Shown here: piece by piece, positions 9,101 to 16,158 of the stretch
Numbering within the stretch: the first letter of the stretch is position 1
How the letters are laid out: every line of letters starts with the position of its first letter
Assembly: GCA_020026375.1 (NCBI GenBank)
Contig: JAHHQN010000006.1
Span: 26,871-90,870, forward strand
Reading direction: 5' to 3'
DNA length: 64,000 nucleotides
DNA from: Alistipes sp.
GTDB lineage: Bacteria; Bacteroidota; Bacteroidia; Bacteroidales; Rikenellaceae
Notes under the pieces: model-generated
Told to the model about the DNA's origin: nothing
The model's input: the letters and a program-made list of their open reading frames with translations, nothing else
Database searches by the model: none
Program-made: the position numbers and the translations under genes

Positions 9101-9284
9101 GCTGGCCTTCATTCTGGGCATGCTGCCGCTGGTGTTCGCCAGCGGTCCCGGTTCGGCCAGCCGTCAGGGTATCGGCACGGGTGTATTCTTCGGCATGCTG
9201 GTGGCCATCACCGTCGGCATTGTCTTCGTACCGCTCTTCTTTGTGTGGGTCTACAACTTGAAAGAAAAATGGAGTAAACGATGA
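6186..9284 (+). CDS. RND efflux permease, HAE1 family (AcrB/MexB type)
   Basis: This full-length 1032-residue proton-driven inner-membrane pump has the family's twelve helices and two large periplasmic loops. The N-terminus MKLDFFIDRPIFSTVLS is typical. The proton-relay aspartates are D408 and D409 (GIVVDDAIVVVE), with the matching K934 (GLVAKNAILIVEF) and R966 (RFRPIVMTS). All correspond to essential residues in AcrB, so the pump should be functional. The porter-domain entry YPGASAQTV lies near residue 50. Members expel hydrophobic drugs, bile salts or dyes; bile salts are a reasonable guess for a gut bacterium, but that is inference. It sits between the adaptor and the outer-membrane factor and overlaps the latter by 4 bases, indicating translational coupling. 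Confidence 0.97.
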   Translation: MKLDFFIDRPIFSTVLSVVIVIVGLLGLMMLPVDQYPRIVPPVVKVSASYPGASAQTVTQAVATPIEQELNGTPGMLYMESTNSNTGGFSATITFDIDTDPDLAAVEIQNRVKQAESRLPAEVIQNGISVQKQASSKLMTITLLSTDPKFDEIYLSNYATLNVLDMLRRVKGVGSIYNIGSRYYAMQIWVQPDRLANLGLTVQDLQKALKDQNRESAAGVLGQQPVTNLDITIPITARGRLSSVAEFEEIVIRANPDGSLLRLRDVARVSLEASSYSTESGINGGNAAVLDINMLPGANAMEVAREVRKTMEEISRNFPEGISYKIPFDMTSFISQSIKEVYHTLFEALLLVILVVFLSLQNWRATLIPTIVVPISLIGTFGVMLAFGFSLNMMTLLGLILAIGIVVDDAIVVVESVERTMNEEGLSPKEATKKSMKGLGSAIIATSLVLCAVFVPVSFLSGITGQLYRQFTITIAVSVLISTFVALTLSPALCAIFLRPDSGKKKNRIFRRINIWLGKGNKSYEKAIRWSIRHSSRMIAFFGISLIALWVLNKVVPQSFMPQEDQGYFTVELELPEGATLERTRSIKDRAMEFLMSCDDVEYVLDVAGTSPRVGTNQSRCQMTVILKPWDERKSSNIREVMNRVRREMEQYPESKVYLSTPPVIPGMGTSGGFEMVLEARGDASYNDLQRAVDTLLHYASKHKELTGLSASIQKDIPQLYFDVDRDKAQMLGVPMADIFSTVKTFTGSVYVNDFNMFNRIYRVYIQAEAPYRAQQDNLGLFFVRGSDGAMIPITALGTTSYTTGPGTIRRFNMFNSATISGEAAQGYSSGQAMLLLEKIARQHLPASIGIEWSGLSYQEKHVSGQTGYVLALALLFVFLFLAAQYESWSIPVAVILSLPVAGIGAYVGNWACGLENNIYFQIGLVMLVGLVAKNAILIVEFAKDEVEKGRDTLTAVIMAAQLRFRPIVMTSLAFILGMLPLVFASGPGSASRQGIGTGVFFGMLVAITVGIVFVPLFFVWVYNLKEKWSKR

Positions 9285-10681
9285 AACGAACAACTATATT
9301 CTTAATGGCGGCCCTCGTGCTGTCGGGCTGCTCGGTGCAGAAGAAATGCAAGTCGCCGGAGCTGAACCTGCCCTCGCAGATTGTCGCCGGAAACACCGAC
9401 TCGCTGACACTCAGCGACCGGAAATGGTGGGAGGTCTACAAGGACTCCACCCTCTGCGCACTCATTGACCGTACCCTGCAACACAACCGCAACATGCTCT
9501 CGGCCGAAGCCTATGTCCGTCAGATGGAGGAGCTTCACCGTGTGGGCAAGGTGGCACTCGCCCCTTCGTTCGGCGCGCTGGGCCACTACGACCGCAAGAC
9601 CACCGACTACTCCGACCGTCCGTTCAAGGAGGAACCCAAGTTCGGACTGAAGGCCACCATGAGCTGGGAGATAGACCTGTGGGGCAACCTGCGCTGGGCC
9701 AAGCGCAAGGGTGCGGCCGAGTATCTGGCCTCGGTGGAGGCAGCGCGCGCCATGCGCATGTCGCTGGTCGCGGAGGTGGCCACCGCCTACTTCGAACTGG
9801 TGGCTCTCGACCATGAGCTGGAAACCGTGCGACGCACGGTCGAAACCCGTGAGGAGAGTGTACGTCAGGCCAAGCTGCGTTTCGAGGGCGGTCTCACTTC
9901 GGAGACGGCCTACCAGCAGGCCAAGGTGGAGCAGGCCAGTGCATCGGCCATGATTCCCGACCTGGAGCTGCGCATCGCACAGAAGGAGAACCAGATTTCG
10001 GTGCTGGCAGGCGGCTACCCCTCGCGGGTCGACCGCTCGGTGATGGACATCAACGTGGTGATGCCCGACTCGCTGCCCATCGGCCTGCCCTCGACCCTTC
10101 TGCAACGCCGTCCCGATGTCAGACAGTCGGAACAGCAGCTGAAGGCTGCCATGGCTGCCGTGGGCATGGCCTACGCCGACCGCTTTCCGCGTCTGACCAT
10201 CAACCTCACGGGCGGTGTGGAGAACAACGAAATCGACCAGCTGCTCAAGTCGCCCTACTCCTTCATCACGGGCGGCATCGCCTCACCGCTCTTTGCCTTC
10301 GGAGCCAAGCGTGCCAAATACCGCGCTTCGCTGGCAGCCTACGACCAGGCACGTCTGTCCTATGAACAGAAGGTGCTGGAGGTGTTCCGCGAAGTAAACG
10401 ATGCGGTGGTCTCCTACCGAAACATGCGCAAGACCGCCGAGCTGAAATACAACCTCAAGGAGGCCGCCCGACAGTATGTCGTGCTGGCCAAGCTGCAATA
10501 CATCAACGGAGTAATTCGCTACATCGACGTTCTCGATGCACAGCGCAAATTCTTCGACGCGCAGATTGAGGAGAGCAAAGCCGTGAGAAACGAACATCTC
10601 GCGCTTGTGGGACTCTACAAGGCTTTGGGCGGAGGCTGGGAAACTGCCGACACCGAAGCCGGGCAAAAGAAAAAAGGTTGA
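9281..10681 (+). CDS. Outer-membrane efflux channel lipoprotein (NodT/TolC-like)
   Basis: This 466-residue outer-membrane factor completes the tripartite pump. It has a lipoprotein signal peptide with lipobox LSGC (Cys17), and two OEP repeats of long helices and short strands. Typical blocks are WWEVYKDSTLCALIDRTL (about residues 48-65), MSWEIDLWGNLRW (about 127-139), and LLQRRPDVRQSEQQL (about 275-289), the hallmark of NodT-type proteins. The ATG overlaps the permease stop by 4 bases (ATGA). The gene runs into its own terminator, whose stem begins before the stop codon. Confidence 0.95.
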   Translation: MKRTTIFLMAALVLSGCSVQKKCKSPELNLPSQIVAGNTDSLTLSDRKWWEVYKDSTLCALIDRTLQHNRNMLSAEAYVRQMEELHRVGKVALAPSFGALGHYDRKTTDYSDRPFKEEPKFGLKATMSWEIDLWGNLRWAKRKGAAEYLASVEAARAMRMSLVAEVATAYFELVALDHELETVRRTVETREESVRQAKLRFEGGLTSETAYQQAKVEQASASAMIPDLELRIAQKENQISVLAGGYPSRVDRSVMDINVVMPDSLPIGLPSTLLQRRPDVRQSEQQLKAAMAAVGMAYADRFPRLTINLTGGVENNEIDQLLKSPYSFITGGIASPLFAFGAKRAKYRASLAAYDQARLSYEQKVLEVFREVNDAVVSYRNMRKTAELKYNLKEAARQYVVLAKLQYINGVIRYIDVLDAQRKFFDAQIEESKAVRNEHLALVGLYKALGGGWETADTEAGQKKKG

Positions 10682-10702
10682 CCATCAGGTCAACCTTTTT
10701 TT
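10670..10702 (+). terminator. Intrinsic terminator of the RND operon
   Basis: AAAAAGGTTGACC pairs with GGTCAACCTTTTT around the 4-base loop ATCA. The stem overlaps the stop codon of the outer-membrane factor, and seven T follow. Confidence 0.9.
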
Positions 10703-10834
10703 AAAGCAACAGGGAGCGAGGACGTCCATATCGCATGCACGGATATTCGGAACGAAGGGGCGCACATCAGCGACTCCTGCTCCACGTTCCTATCTGAAGG
10801 TGAAGCCCCTTCTCCCCTCTTTCAATCTATCAGC

Positions 10835-10892
10835 AAAAAAAGACCGCTGCACGGCTCATCCCCATGGGAAGTTGTACCGTGCAGCGGTCTTT
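10835..10892 (-). terminator. Intrinsic terminator of the YfcC-family gene
   Basis: Read on the minus strand, a 16 bp stem (AAAGACCGCTGCACGG with CCGTGCAGCGGTCTTT, 10877-10892 and 10839-10854) is followed by a T run. It lies 20 bases after the stop of the carrier gene. Confidence 0.88.
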
Positions 10893-10911
10893 GTCTTAAG
10901 GTCAGGGTCTC

Positions 10912-12493
10912 TTAGAATCCGTTCATCGGCACCAGCACCGTGGGAATGAGCAGCAGCAGGCCCAACAGCACCATGAACAGAATGAATTTCCACGCCCAGC
11001 GAAACCATTTGTCGTAGGGGATATGACTCACGCCCAGCACCGCCATCAGCACGCCCGAAGTGGGTGTGAGCAGGTTGGTGAACGCATCGCCGAACTGATA
11101 GGCCATGACCGCCGCCTGCTTCGACATGCCGATAAGCTCGGCAAAGGGCGCCATGATGGGCATGGTGAGCGCCGCCTTGGCACTGCCCGACGGCATCACC
11201 AGATTGATGAGCGTCTGAATGGCATACATCACGCTCACGGTGGCCACCTGTCCCAGTCCGTCCATGCCGGCGGCCAGATTGTGGAGAATGGTGTCGATGA
11301 TGCGTCCCTCCTTGAGTATCACGATGATACCTCCGGCAAGACCGACCACCAGTGCCGCACTCATCATGTCCTTGCAACCTGCGAGGAAGAGCTGCACCAG
11401 CTCGTTGGGCCCCTTGCCGTTGGCCACACCCGAGAAGATGCCCAGCGCAAAAAAGAGGGTCGAGATTTCGGCAATGTACCAACCATAGCCCATCACACCC
11501 ACTATCAGATAGAAAATGGTGAAGAAGAGCAGATTCATGATGAAGAAATGGACACTCTTGCGCAGGAGGAAGACCGACAGCACGGTGAATGCCCCCGCAA
11601 GGACGGGAATGAGCGGCAGATGCTCGAAGACCGAATTACCGATTTTGAGCGAGGTTTCGGGATAGCGGAACGCGAAAACAATCTGCACCGCGGCGAGGAA
11701 GAGGTAGCACCCCCAGGCGGCACGCGGCGTGCGGAACTCCACCTCCATCGAGGTGTCGGTGTGCAGCTCGCGCCAGTAGTTGTCGTCGTGGTAGACCACC
11801 GACGACTCGGGACAGCGCTTCACACGGTTGGCATAACGCAGAATCCACGCGAAGCCGATGGTATTGATGACCACCCAGCAGAACAGGCGGTACTCGATAC
11901 CCGAAAAGAGAGGCAGCCCCGAAAGGCTCTGGGCAATGCCGATGGTCAGCGGATTGAGAATGGCACCCGCGAAGCCGAGGCCTGCCGCCACGAAGGCCAT
12001 ACACACACCCGTGATGGAATCATAGCCCATGGAGATGGCCATCGGCACCAGCACCATGCAGAACGGTATGGTCTCCTCACTCATGCCGAACACCGCACCG
12101 AAGATACTGAACATGAGCATGATGCACACCAGCATGAGATTGTCGATACCCACCTTGCGAATCAGGGAGTTCGACTCCAGCCGGCGCGCCTTGCGCAGGA
12201 AGGTCATCGTGCCGACATCGAAGGCGCGGCTGTCGTTGACAATCCAGAACGCACCGCCGATGATGAGGGTGAAGATAATGATGTCGGCCTTGTCGACAAA
12301 GCCCTTGAAGAAGGCCGAGAATATCTGCCACGTCTGCGGCACACGTTCCACCGCACGGTAGACCATCGTGCGTGTGCCGTCACCGGCGGTCTGCTCGACA
12401 TACTCACCGCCCGGTATCACCCATGTGAGCAGGGCGCAGAAGACGATGACCGAGAAGATGATGACGTAGGTATGGGGTACTTTTTTTTTTCAT
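10912..12493 (-). CDS. YfcC-family (DcuC-like) basic amino acid/dicarboxylate carrier, start frameshifted at an A10 tract
   Basis: This is a polytopic inner-membrane carrier of the YfcC/DcuC (UIT3) family with about twelve helices. Conserved blocks include FSIFGAVFGMSEETIPFCMV, MGYDSITG, AGAILNPLTIGIAQ and, near the C-terminus, MPSGSAKAALTMPIMAPF. The uninterrupted frame runs from a GTG at 12420 (502 codons), but that start would cut the first helix in half. A natural N-terminus (MKKKVPHTYVIIFSVIVF) can be read from the ATG at 12491-12493 if the following run of ten A were nine. As sequenced, that ATG frame stops after 29 codons. The gene is therefore either off in this clone, expressed through slippage on A10, or miscalled by one base. 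A -7-like TAATTTTG lies upstream at 12520-12527. Confidence 0.8.
12481..12490 (-). repeat. A10 homopolymer directly after the start codon of the YfcC-family gene
   Basis: Ten A on the coding strand follow the ATG at once. Nine A would restore the reading frame into the conserved first helix. Confidence 0.85.
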
Positions 12494-12561
12494 GACGGGA
12501 ATTTATGACATTACGGGTACAAAATTAGCAAAAACACGGGGAGTTGCCCCCTCAACACAAC

Positions 12562-12590
12562 AAAAAGTCCCGAAAAGACTTCGGGACTTC
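12562..12590 (-). terminator. Intrinsic terminator of the two-component operon
   Basis: AAGTCCCGAA (12565-12574) pairs with TTCGGGACTT (12580-12589). On the minus strand it is followed by a T run and lies 37 bases after the histidine kinase stop. Confidence 0.85.
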
Positions 12591-12625
12591 AGATTTCATA
12601 TTCGGACCGGACCATCTGCCGCGCG

Positions 12626-14095
12626 TCAAATCCCCATATCGTTCGAAGGGGGGCGCTTGGCAATGGTGAAGACAAACTCCAGCCCCCCCGACTCCGCAAG
12701 GCGCGCGGAAAGGGTGCCGCGATGCAGCAGCACCACGTTCTTGACGATGGAGAGTCCCAGTCCCGTGCCGCCCAGCTTGCGTGAACGCCCCTTGTCGACA
12801 CGGTAGAAGCGCTCGAAAAGATGAGGCAGATGTTCGGGAGCCACTCCCTGACCGTCGTCAAAGAACGAGAGACGGCAATAGTCATCGTTGTTCTCCAGCA
12901 GGCGGATTGTGATGTTGCGGCCTCCGGAGTAGGTCATCGCGTTGGACATCAGATTGCGAAAGAGCGAAGCCAGAAGGGTGTTGTTGCCATAGACCGAAAT
13001 GTGGTCCTCCATCTCGAGATGGAACTCCATCTGCTGCTGTTCGAGCCGCACCTGCAACTCGTCGACCACATCGAAAATCACATCGTTCAAATCCACGGTC
13101 TCCATGGCAATCAGACGGCTGGCTTCGTCCATGCGTGTGATGGTGGCCACGTCGTTGAGCATCTGACACAACCGCTCGCTGCTGGCATAGCACTGCCCGA
13201 TGAACTCCTGCTTGCGCTGCTCGCTGATTTCGGGGTGGGTCATCAGCGTTTCGAGGCAGGCTTGAATCACCGCTATCGGGGTCTTCAACTCGTGGTTGAT
13301 ATTGTTGGTCAGTTGTTTCTTGATACGGATTTTCTCCTGCTCCTCGTGCAGGGCGCGGCGGTGTTCGATTTTCAGTTCCTCGGTGGCCTGCTGGAACCTG
13401 GCATAGAGCTGCACGATATGCCGCGAGATGTTGCCCAACTCGTCATTGGGGAAGGTCTCGGTGTCGGTAATCACCTCGCCCCGCTGCACACGGTCGGCGA
13501 AATGGCTCAGACCCGAAATGGTCGAACCCACACGACAGGCAATACAATACCCCACCAGAATCATCAGAAGCGTCACGCCGATCATGAACCACAGGTAACC
13601 GTTATCGGCGGCCAACACCTCCTTCAACGACACCGAATAAGGCACGGCGGTACGCACCACCACATTTTCACCCTCCATGGCCGAATAGAAATAGTTGGTC
13701 GAGATGGTATTCGAGTAGCGGAGCGTCTGATAGCCCATGCCGTTTTGAATGGCGTCGATGACCTCGGGACGGTCGAGATGGTTGCCCATGTCGGTGGCGT
13801 TGCCCATGTTGTCGAACAGCACCACACCGTCGTTGCCGATGACAGATATGCGCATGCCCTCGAAAGGCAGCACCGTATTCTTCACGATATCCTCCACCGC
13901 GACACCGTCGTCGAGGATATTGAGGATTCTCATGTTGAAGAGCTGGAGCGTACTGTTAAGCTCCTCGGCCTTGAACAACCGTTCGCGTCTGTACTGGTAG
14001 AAGATGAAGCACGACATGAGCATGAGCGCGAAGCCCACCACCAGTATGAAGACGCGGATATGGTAGGGAAGTCTATTTTTCAAAACCGTAGCCAT
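12626..14095 (-). CDS. Membrane sensor histidine kinase (PhoR-like)
   Basis: This 489-residue sensor pairs with the response regulator encoded just upstream. It has a first membrane helix at about residues 13-33, an extracytoplasmic sensor domain to about 165, a second helix at about 167-188, and a HAMP-like linker to about 240. The phosphoacceptor is H268 in NNINHELKTP. The ATP-binding domain shows the N box (NLMSNAMTYS), G1 (DDGQGVAP), F box (FERFYRVD) and G2 (GGTGLGLSIVK), so all catalytic boxes are intact. The start overlaps the regulator's 3' end by 23 bases, giving coupled expression. The family includes phosphate and envelope-stress sensors; the stimulus here is unknown. Confidence 0.94.
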   Translation of the reverse strand: MATVLKNRLPYHIRVFILVVGFALMLMSCFIFYQYRRERLFKAEELNSTLQLFNMRILNILDDGVAVEDIVKNTVLPFEGMRISVIGNDGVVLFDNMGNATDMGNHLDRPEVIDAIQNGMGYQTLRYSNTISTNYFYSAMEGENVVVRTAVPYSVSLKEVLAADNGYLWFMIGVTLLMILVGYCIACRVGSTISGLSHFADRVQRGEVITDTETFPNDELGNISRHIVQLYARFQQATEELKIEHRRALHEEQEKIRIKKQLTNNINHELKTPIAVIQACLETLMTHPEISEQRKQEFIGQCYASSERLCQMLNDVATITRMDEASRLIAMETVDLNDVIFDVVDELQVRLEQQQMEFHLEMEDHISVYGNNTLLASLFRNLMSNAMTYSGGRNITIRLLENNDDYCRLSFFDDGQGVAPEHLPHLFERFYRVDKGRSRKLGGTGLGLSIVKNVVLLHRGTLSARLAESGGLEFVFTIAKRPPSNDMGI

Positions 14096-14765
14096 AGCCG
14101 AAGCGCGTGACGATATGTTTGCCGTAGGGGCCTATCTTCTTTCTCAGACGGGTGATTTTCACATCGATGGTGCGGTTCAGCACAAAGACATCGTCGTCCC
14201 AGATGTGAGAGAGTATCTCCTCACGCGAGAGAATCTTGCCCAGATTGTTCATCAGCAAAATCAGCAGCTCGAGCTCCTTGCGCGTGATGGGCACCTCCAC
14301 ACCGTCGACCTCCAGACGCTTGGCATCGCAGTCGACATGCAGTCCCTCGAAATCGAGGACTCCGGCTTTGCGCGGACGCTCCTGCTGCAGGCGCGAGGTG
14401 CGGCGCAACACCGACTTCACACGCGCCAGAAGATTGCGTATCGAGTAGGGTTTGGTGATATAGTCATCGGCACCCAGATTCAGACCGGCCACCATCTCGT
14501 CTTCGGTGGTCTTGGCCGTACAGAATATAATGGGTATGGAGAAGGTTTCGTAGTTCTCCTTGAGCATCTGCGCCATCTTGAATCCGCTCATGCCCCCCAT
14601 CATCACATCGAGCAAGATGAGGTCATAGTGGCAGATATCCAATTTCAGGGCCTCTTCGGCCGACGATGCGGTGTCGACCTCATAGCCTTCGACTTCGAGG
14701 TTGAAACGCACGACATTGGTCAGTGCCTCCTCATCGTCAACAACAAGTATTCTTTGCTTTTCCAT
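14073..14765 (-). CDS. OmpR/PhoB-family response regulator
   Basis: This 230-residue DNA-binding regulator starts at the ATG at 14763-14765, where the receiver domain begins at once (MEKQRILVVDDEEAL). The acidic pocket is D10 and D11, the phosphoacceptor is D53 (LILLDVMMGG), and T83 and K105 complete the site. The C-terminal winged-helix domain runs from about residue 130, with the transactivation loop and recognition region marked by ITRKELELLILL and IDVKITRLRKKIG. It is the first gene of a two-gene operon with the kinase. A TATATTTG -7 element on the minus strand (14783-14790) lies about 18 bases upstream, giving a very short leader. Confidence 0.95.
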   Translation of the reverse strand: MEKQRILVVDDEEALTNVVRFNLEVEGYEVDTASSAEEALKLDICHYDLILLDVMMGGMSGFKMAQMLKENYETFSIPIIFCTAKTTEDEMVAGLNLGADDYITKPYSIRNLLARVKSVLRRTSRLQQERPRKAGVLDFEGLHVDCDAKRLEVDGVEVPITRKELELLILLMNNLGKILSREEILSHIWDDDVFVLNRTIDVKITRLRKKIGPYGKHIVTRFGYGYGFEK

Positions 14766-14782
14766 AGCTGAATTTTTCCATG

Positions 14783-14790
14783 CAAATATA
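14783..14790 (-). promoter_or_regulatory. -7 element (TATATTTG) of the two-component operon
   Basis: A perfect TAnnTTTG on the minus strand lies just before the regulator start. No good -33 partner is visible at the usual spacing. Confidence 0.5.
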
Positions 14791-14938
14791 CCAAATGCCC
14801 GCCATAGTTCCACCCTCGCGGCAAACTCTTAACAAAAATGTAACAACTTCACTCCACCGACAAAAAAACTCCTACCCTCACGGGCAAGAGCCAACAAATT
14901 AACCTAACTTAAAATTCAGAATTGGATTATTTCTATAA

Positions 14939-16102
14939 TCATTTGAATTTATAGCTACACCATGAGAACAGACTACGGTCGACCCCCTTGTTCGCATCGG
15001 TGAGTTCGACCCGACCTTCTCCATTGACCTCCTTGCCCGTTAACGGCTCTGCAAGGCGATTGGTCAACACGACTGTCGAAGCATCATCGCCAGCCCCTTT
15101 CTTGTCGGTGAAGTCCACAAGGTCGATGACGCGACCACTACCCATGACTACGGCATTCGAAATTGCGACTTTCGCACCACGACGTACTTTTATCACGTCC
15201 TGCATCTCGGCCGACGCAGAATTATTCTCGATGGTCATGTTCTCGATTTTGAAATCGGACTGTCCCGCATGATCCGGGCCGTCACCGTCGAGATTACCAT
15301 CAGCCTCCACACCTCGAGGATCGGATTCATCACTGGTAAAGTTCTTCTCCCACACACCATAGCAGTTCGAGAGTGTACCATTGTAGCCCTGTGTAAAGTC
15401 AAACATATCGTCCTCGCAGTTAACCACAAGCAAATTTTTGACATTGACACTGCCTCCAAAAAATTCCACACCGTCATCGGCACCTTCCATAATGTAGATA
15501 TTCTCCACTACGGTAGAATTGCCAACTCCATTCAGTGTAAGACCGTTATGTTCGATATCGGCACTAGAGCGCGCACCCGAATAGCAGATTTCGACATAAC
15601 GCAACACACCCGAATTGTCAGAAGCATCGTCTCCTCCGTATTTGTAGTCGTTGTTGATTTCAGTAGCACCTACATTTCCCGAAGCCGAAGCTCCCGAAAT
15701 CGGTGCACGACCATTGATGATGATACCGCCCCAATATCCCGGAGTGGCATTGTCGACATCGGCGGTGAAAACTATCGGCTGCGAAGCCGTACCTTCAGCC
15801 ATGATTTTGCCGCCCTGCGCCACAAGAATATAATTGGCAAAGCCCTTTCTGGCACGAAGAGTCATACCTGCCGGAATCTCCAGCACACCACCATCGGCCA
15901 CCACTACCGACCCCTTAATGTAATAACGGGTGGAAGCATCGAGAGTCTTGTGCTCCGTAATCACCCCCGAGAGGTTCTCCTCTGATGAAGGCTGCACGAC
16001 AGGTGGAGTCTGCAACGTATCATCATCATCGTCACATGCCGTAAAAACGGGGGTGCTCATCATTGCGGCAAAGGCCAGCAGACAAATCATTCTTTTTTTC
16101 AT
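14939..16102 (-). CDS. Surface lipoprotein with parallel beta-helix, TonB-receptor partner
   Basis: This 387-residue protein has a lipoprotein signal ending VFTAC, followed at once by DDDDD. Acidic residues right after the lipidated Cys are the known surface-export signal of Bacteroidota lipoproteins. The mature part is rich in short repeated strands of the right-handed parallel beta-helix type, for example NGLTLNGVGNSTVVENIYI and GGSVNVKNLLVVNCEDDMF. A clear Ca-binding-like acidic stretch is DGDGPDH near residue 272. It lies 56 bases downstream of the TonB-dependent receptor and is surely co-transcribed with it. Such pairs are common in Bacteroidota, and the lipoprotein probably captures substrate or caps the receptor. 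The ligand is unknown. The call of beta-helix is from pattern only. Confidence 0.75.
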   Translation of the reverse strand: MKKRMICLLAFAAMMSTPVFTACDDDDDTLQTPPVVQPSSEENLSGVITEHKTLDASTRYYIKGSVVVADGGVLEIPAGMTLRARKGFANYILVAQGGKIMAEGTASQPIVFTADVDNATPGYWGGIIINGRAPISGASASGNVGATEINNDYKYGGDDASDNSGVLRYVEICYSGARSSADIEHNGLTLNGVGNSTVVENIYIMEGADDGVEFFGGSVNVKNLLVVNCEDDMFDFTQGYNGTLSNCYGVWEKNFTSDESDPRGVEADGNLDGDGPDHAGQSDFKIENMTIENNSASAEMQDVIKVRRGAKVAISNAVVMGSGRVIDLVDFTDKKGAGDDASTVVLTNRLAEPLTGKEVNGEGRVELTDANKGVDRSLFSWCSYKFK

Positions 16103-16158
16103 GGTTTTAATTTTTTAGTGAAACTAAATCTGTTTTTTTGTAATTATTATATTTTGAA

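Noticed and set aside
7053..9293. 746-codon minus-strand open frame inside the RND permease gene
   Set aside because: It is the antisense shadow of a GC-rich, codon-biased gene; His/Glu/Gly-rich composition and no recognisable domains.
11023..12495. 490-codon plus-strand frame opposite the YfcC-family gene
   Set aside because: Antisense shadow; it ends exactly in the T10 tract and encodes His/Glu-rich sequence without domains.
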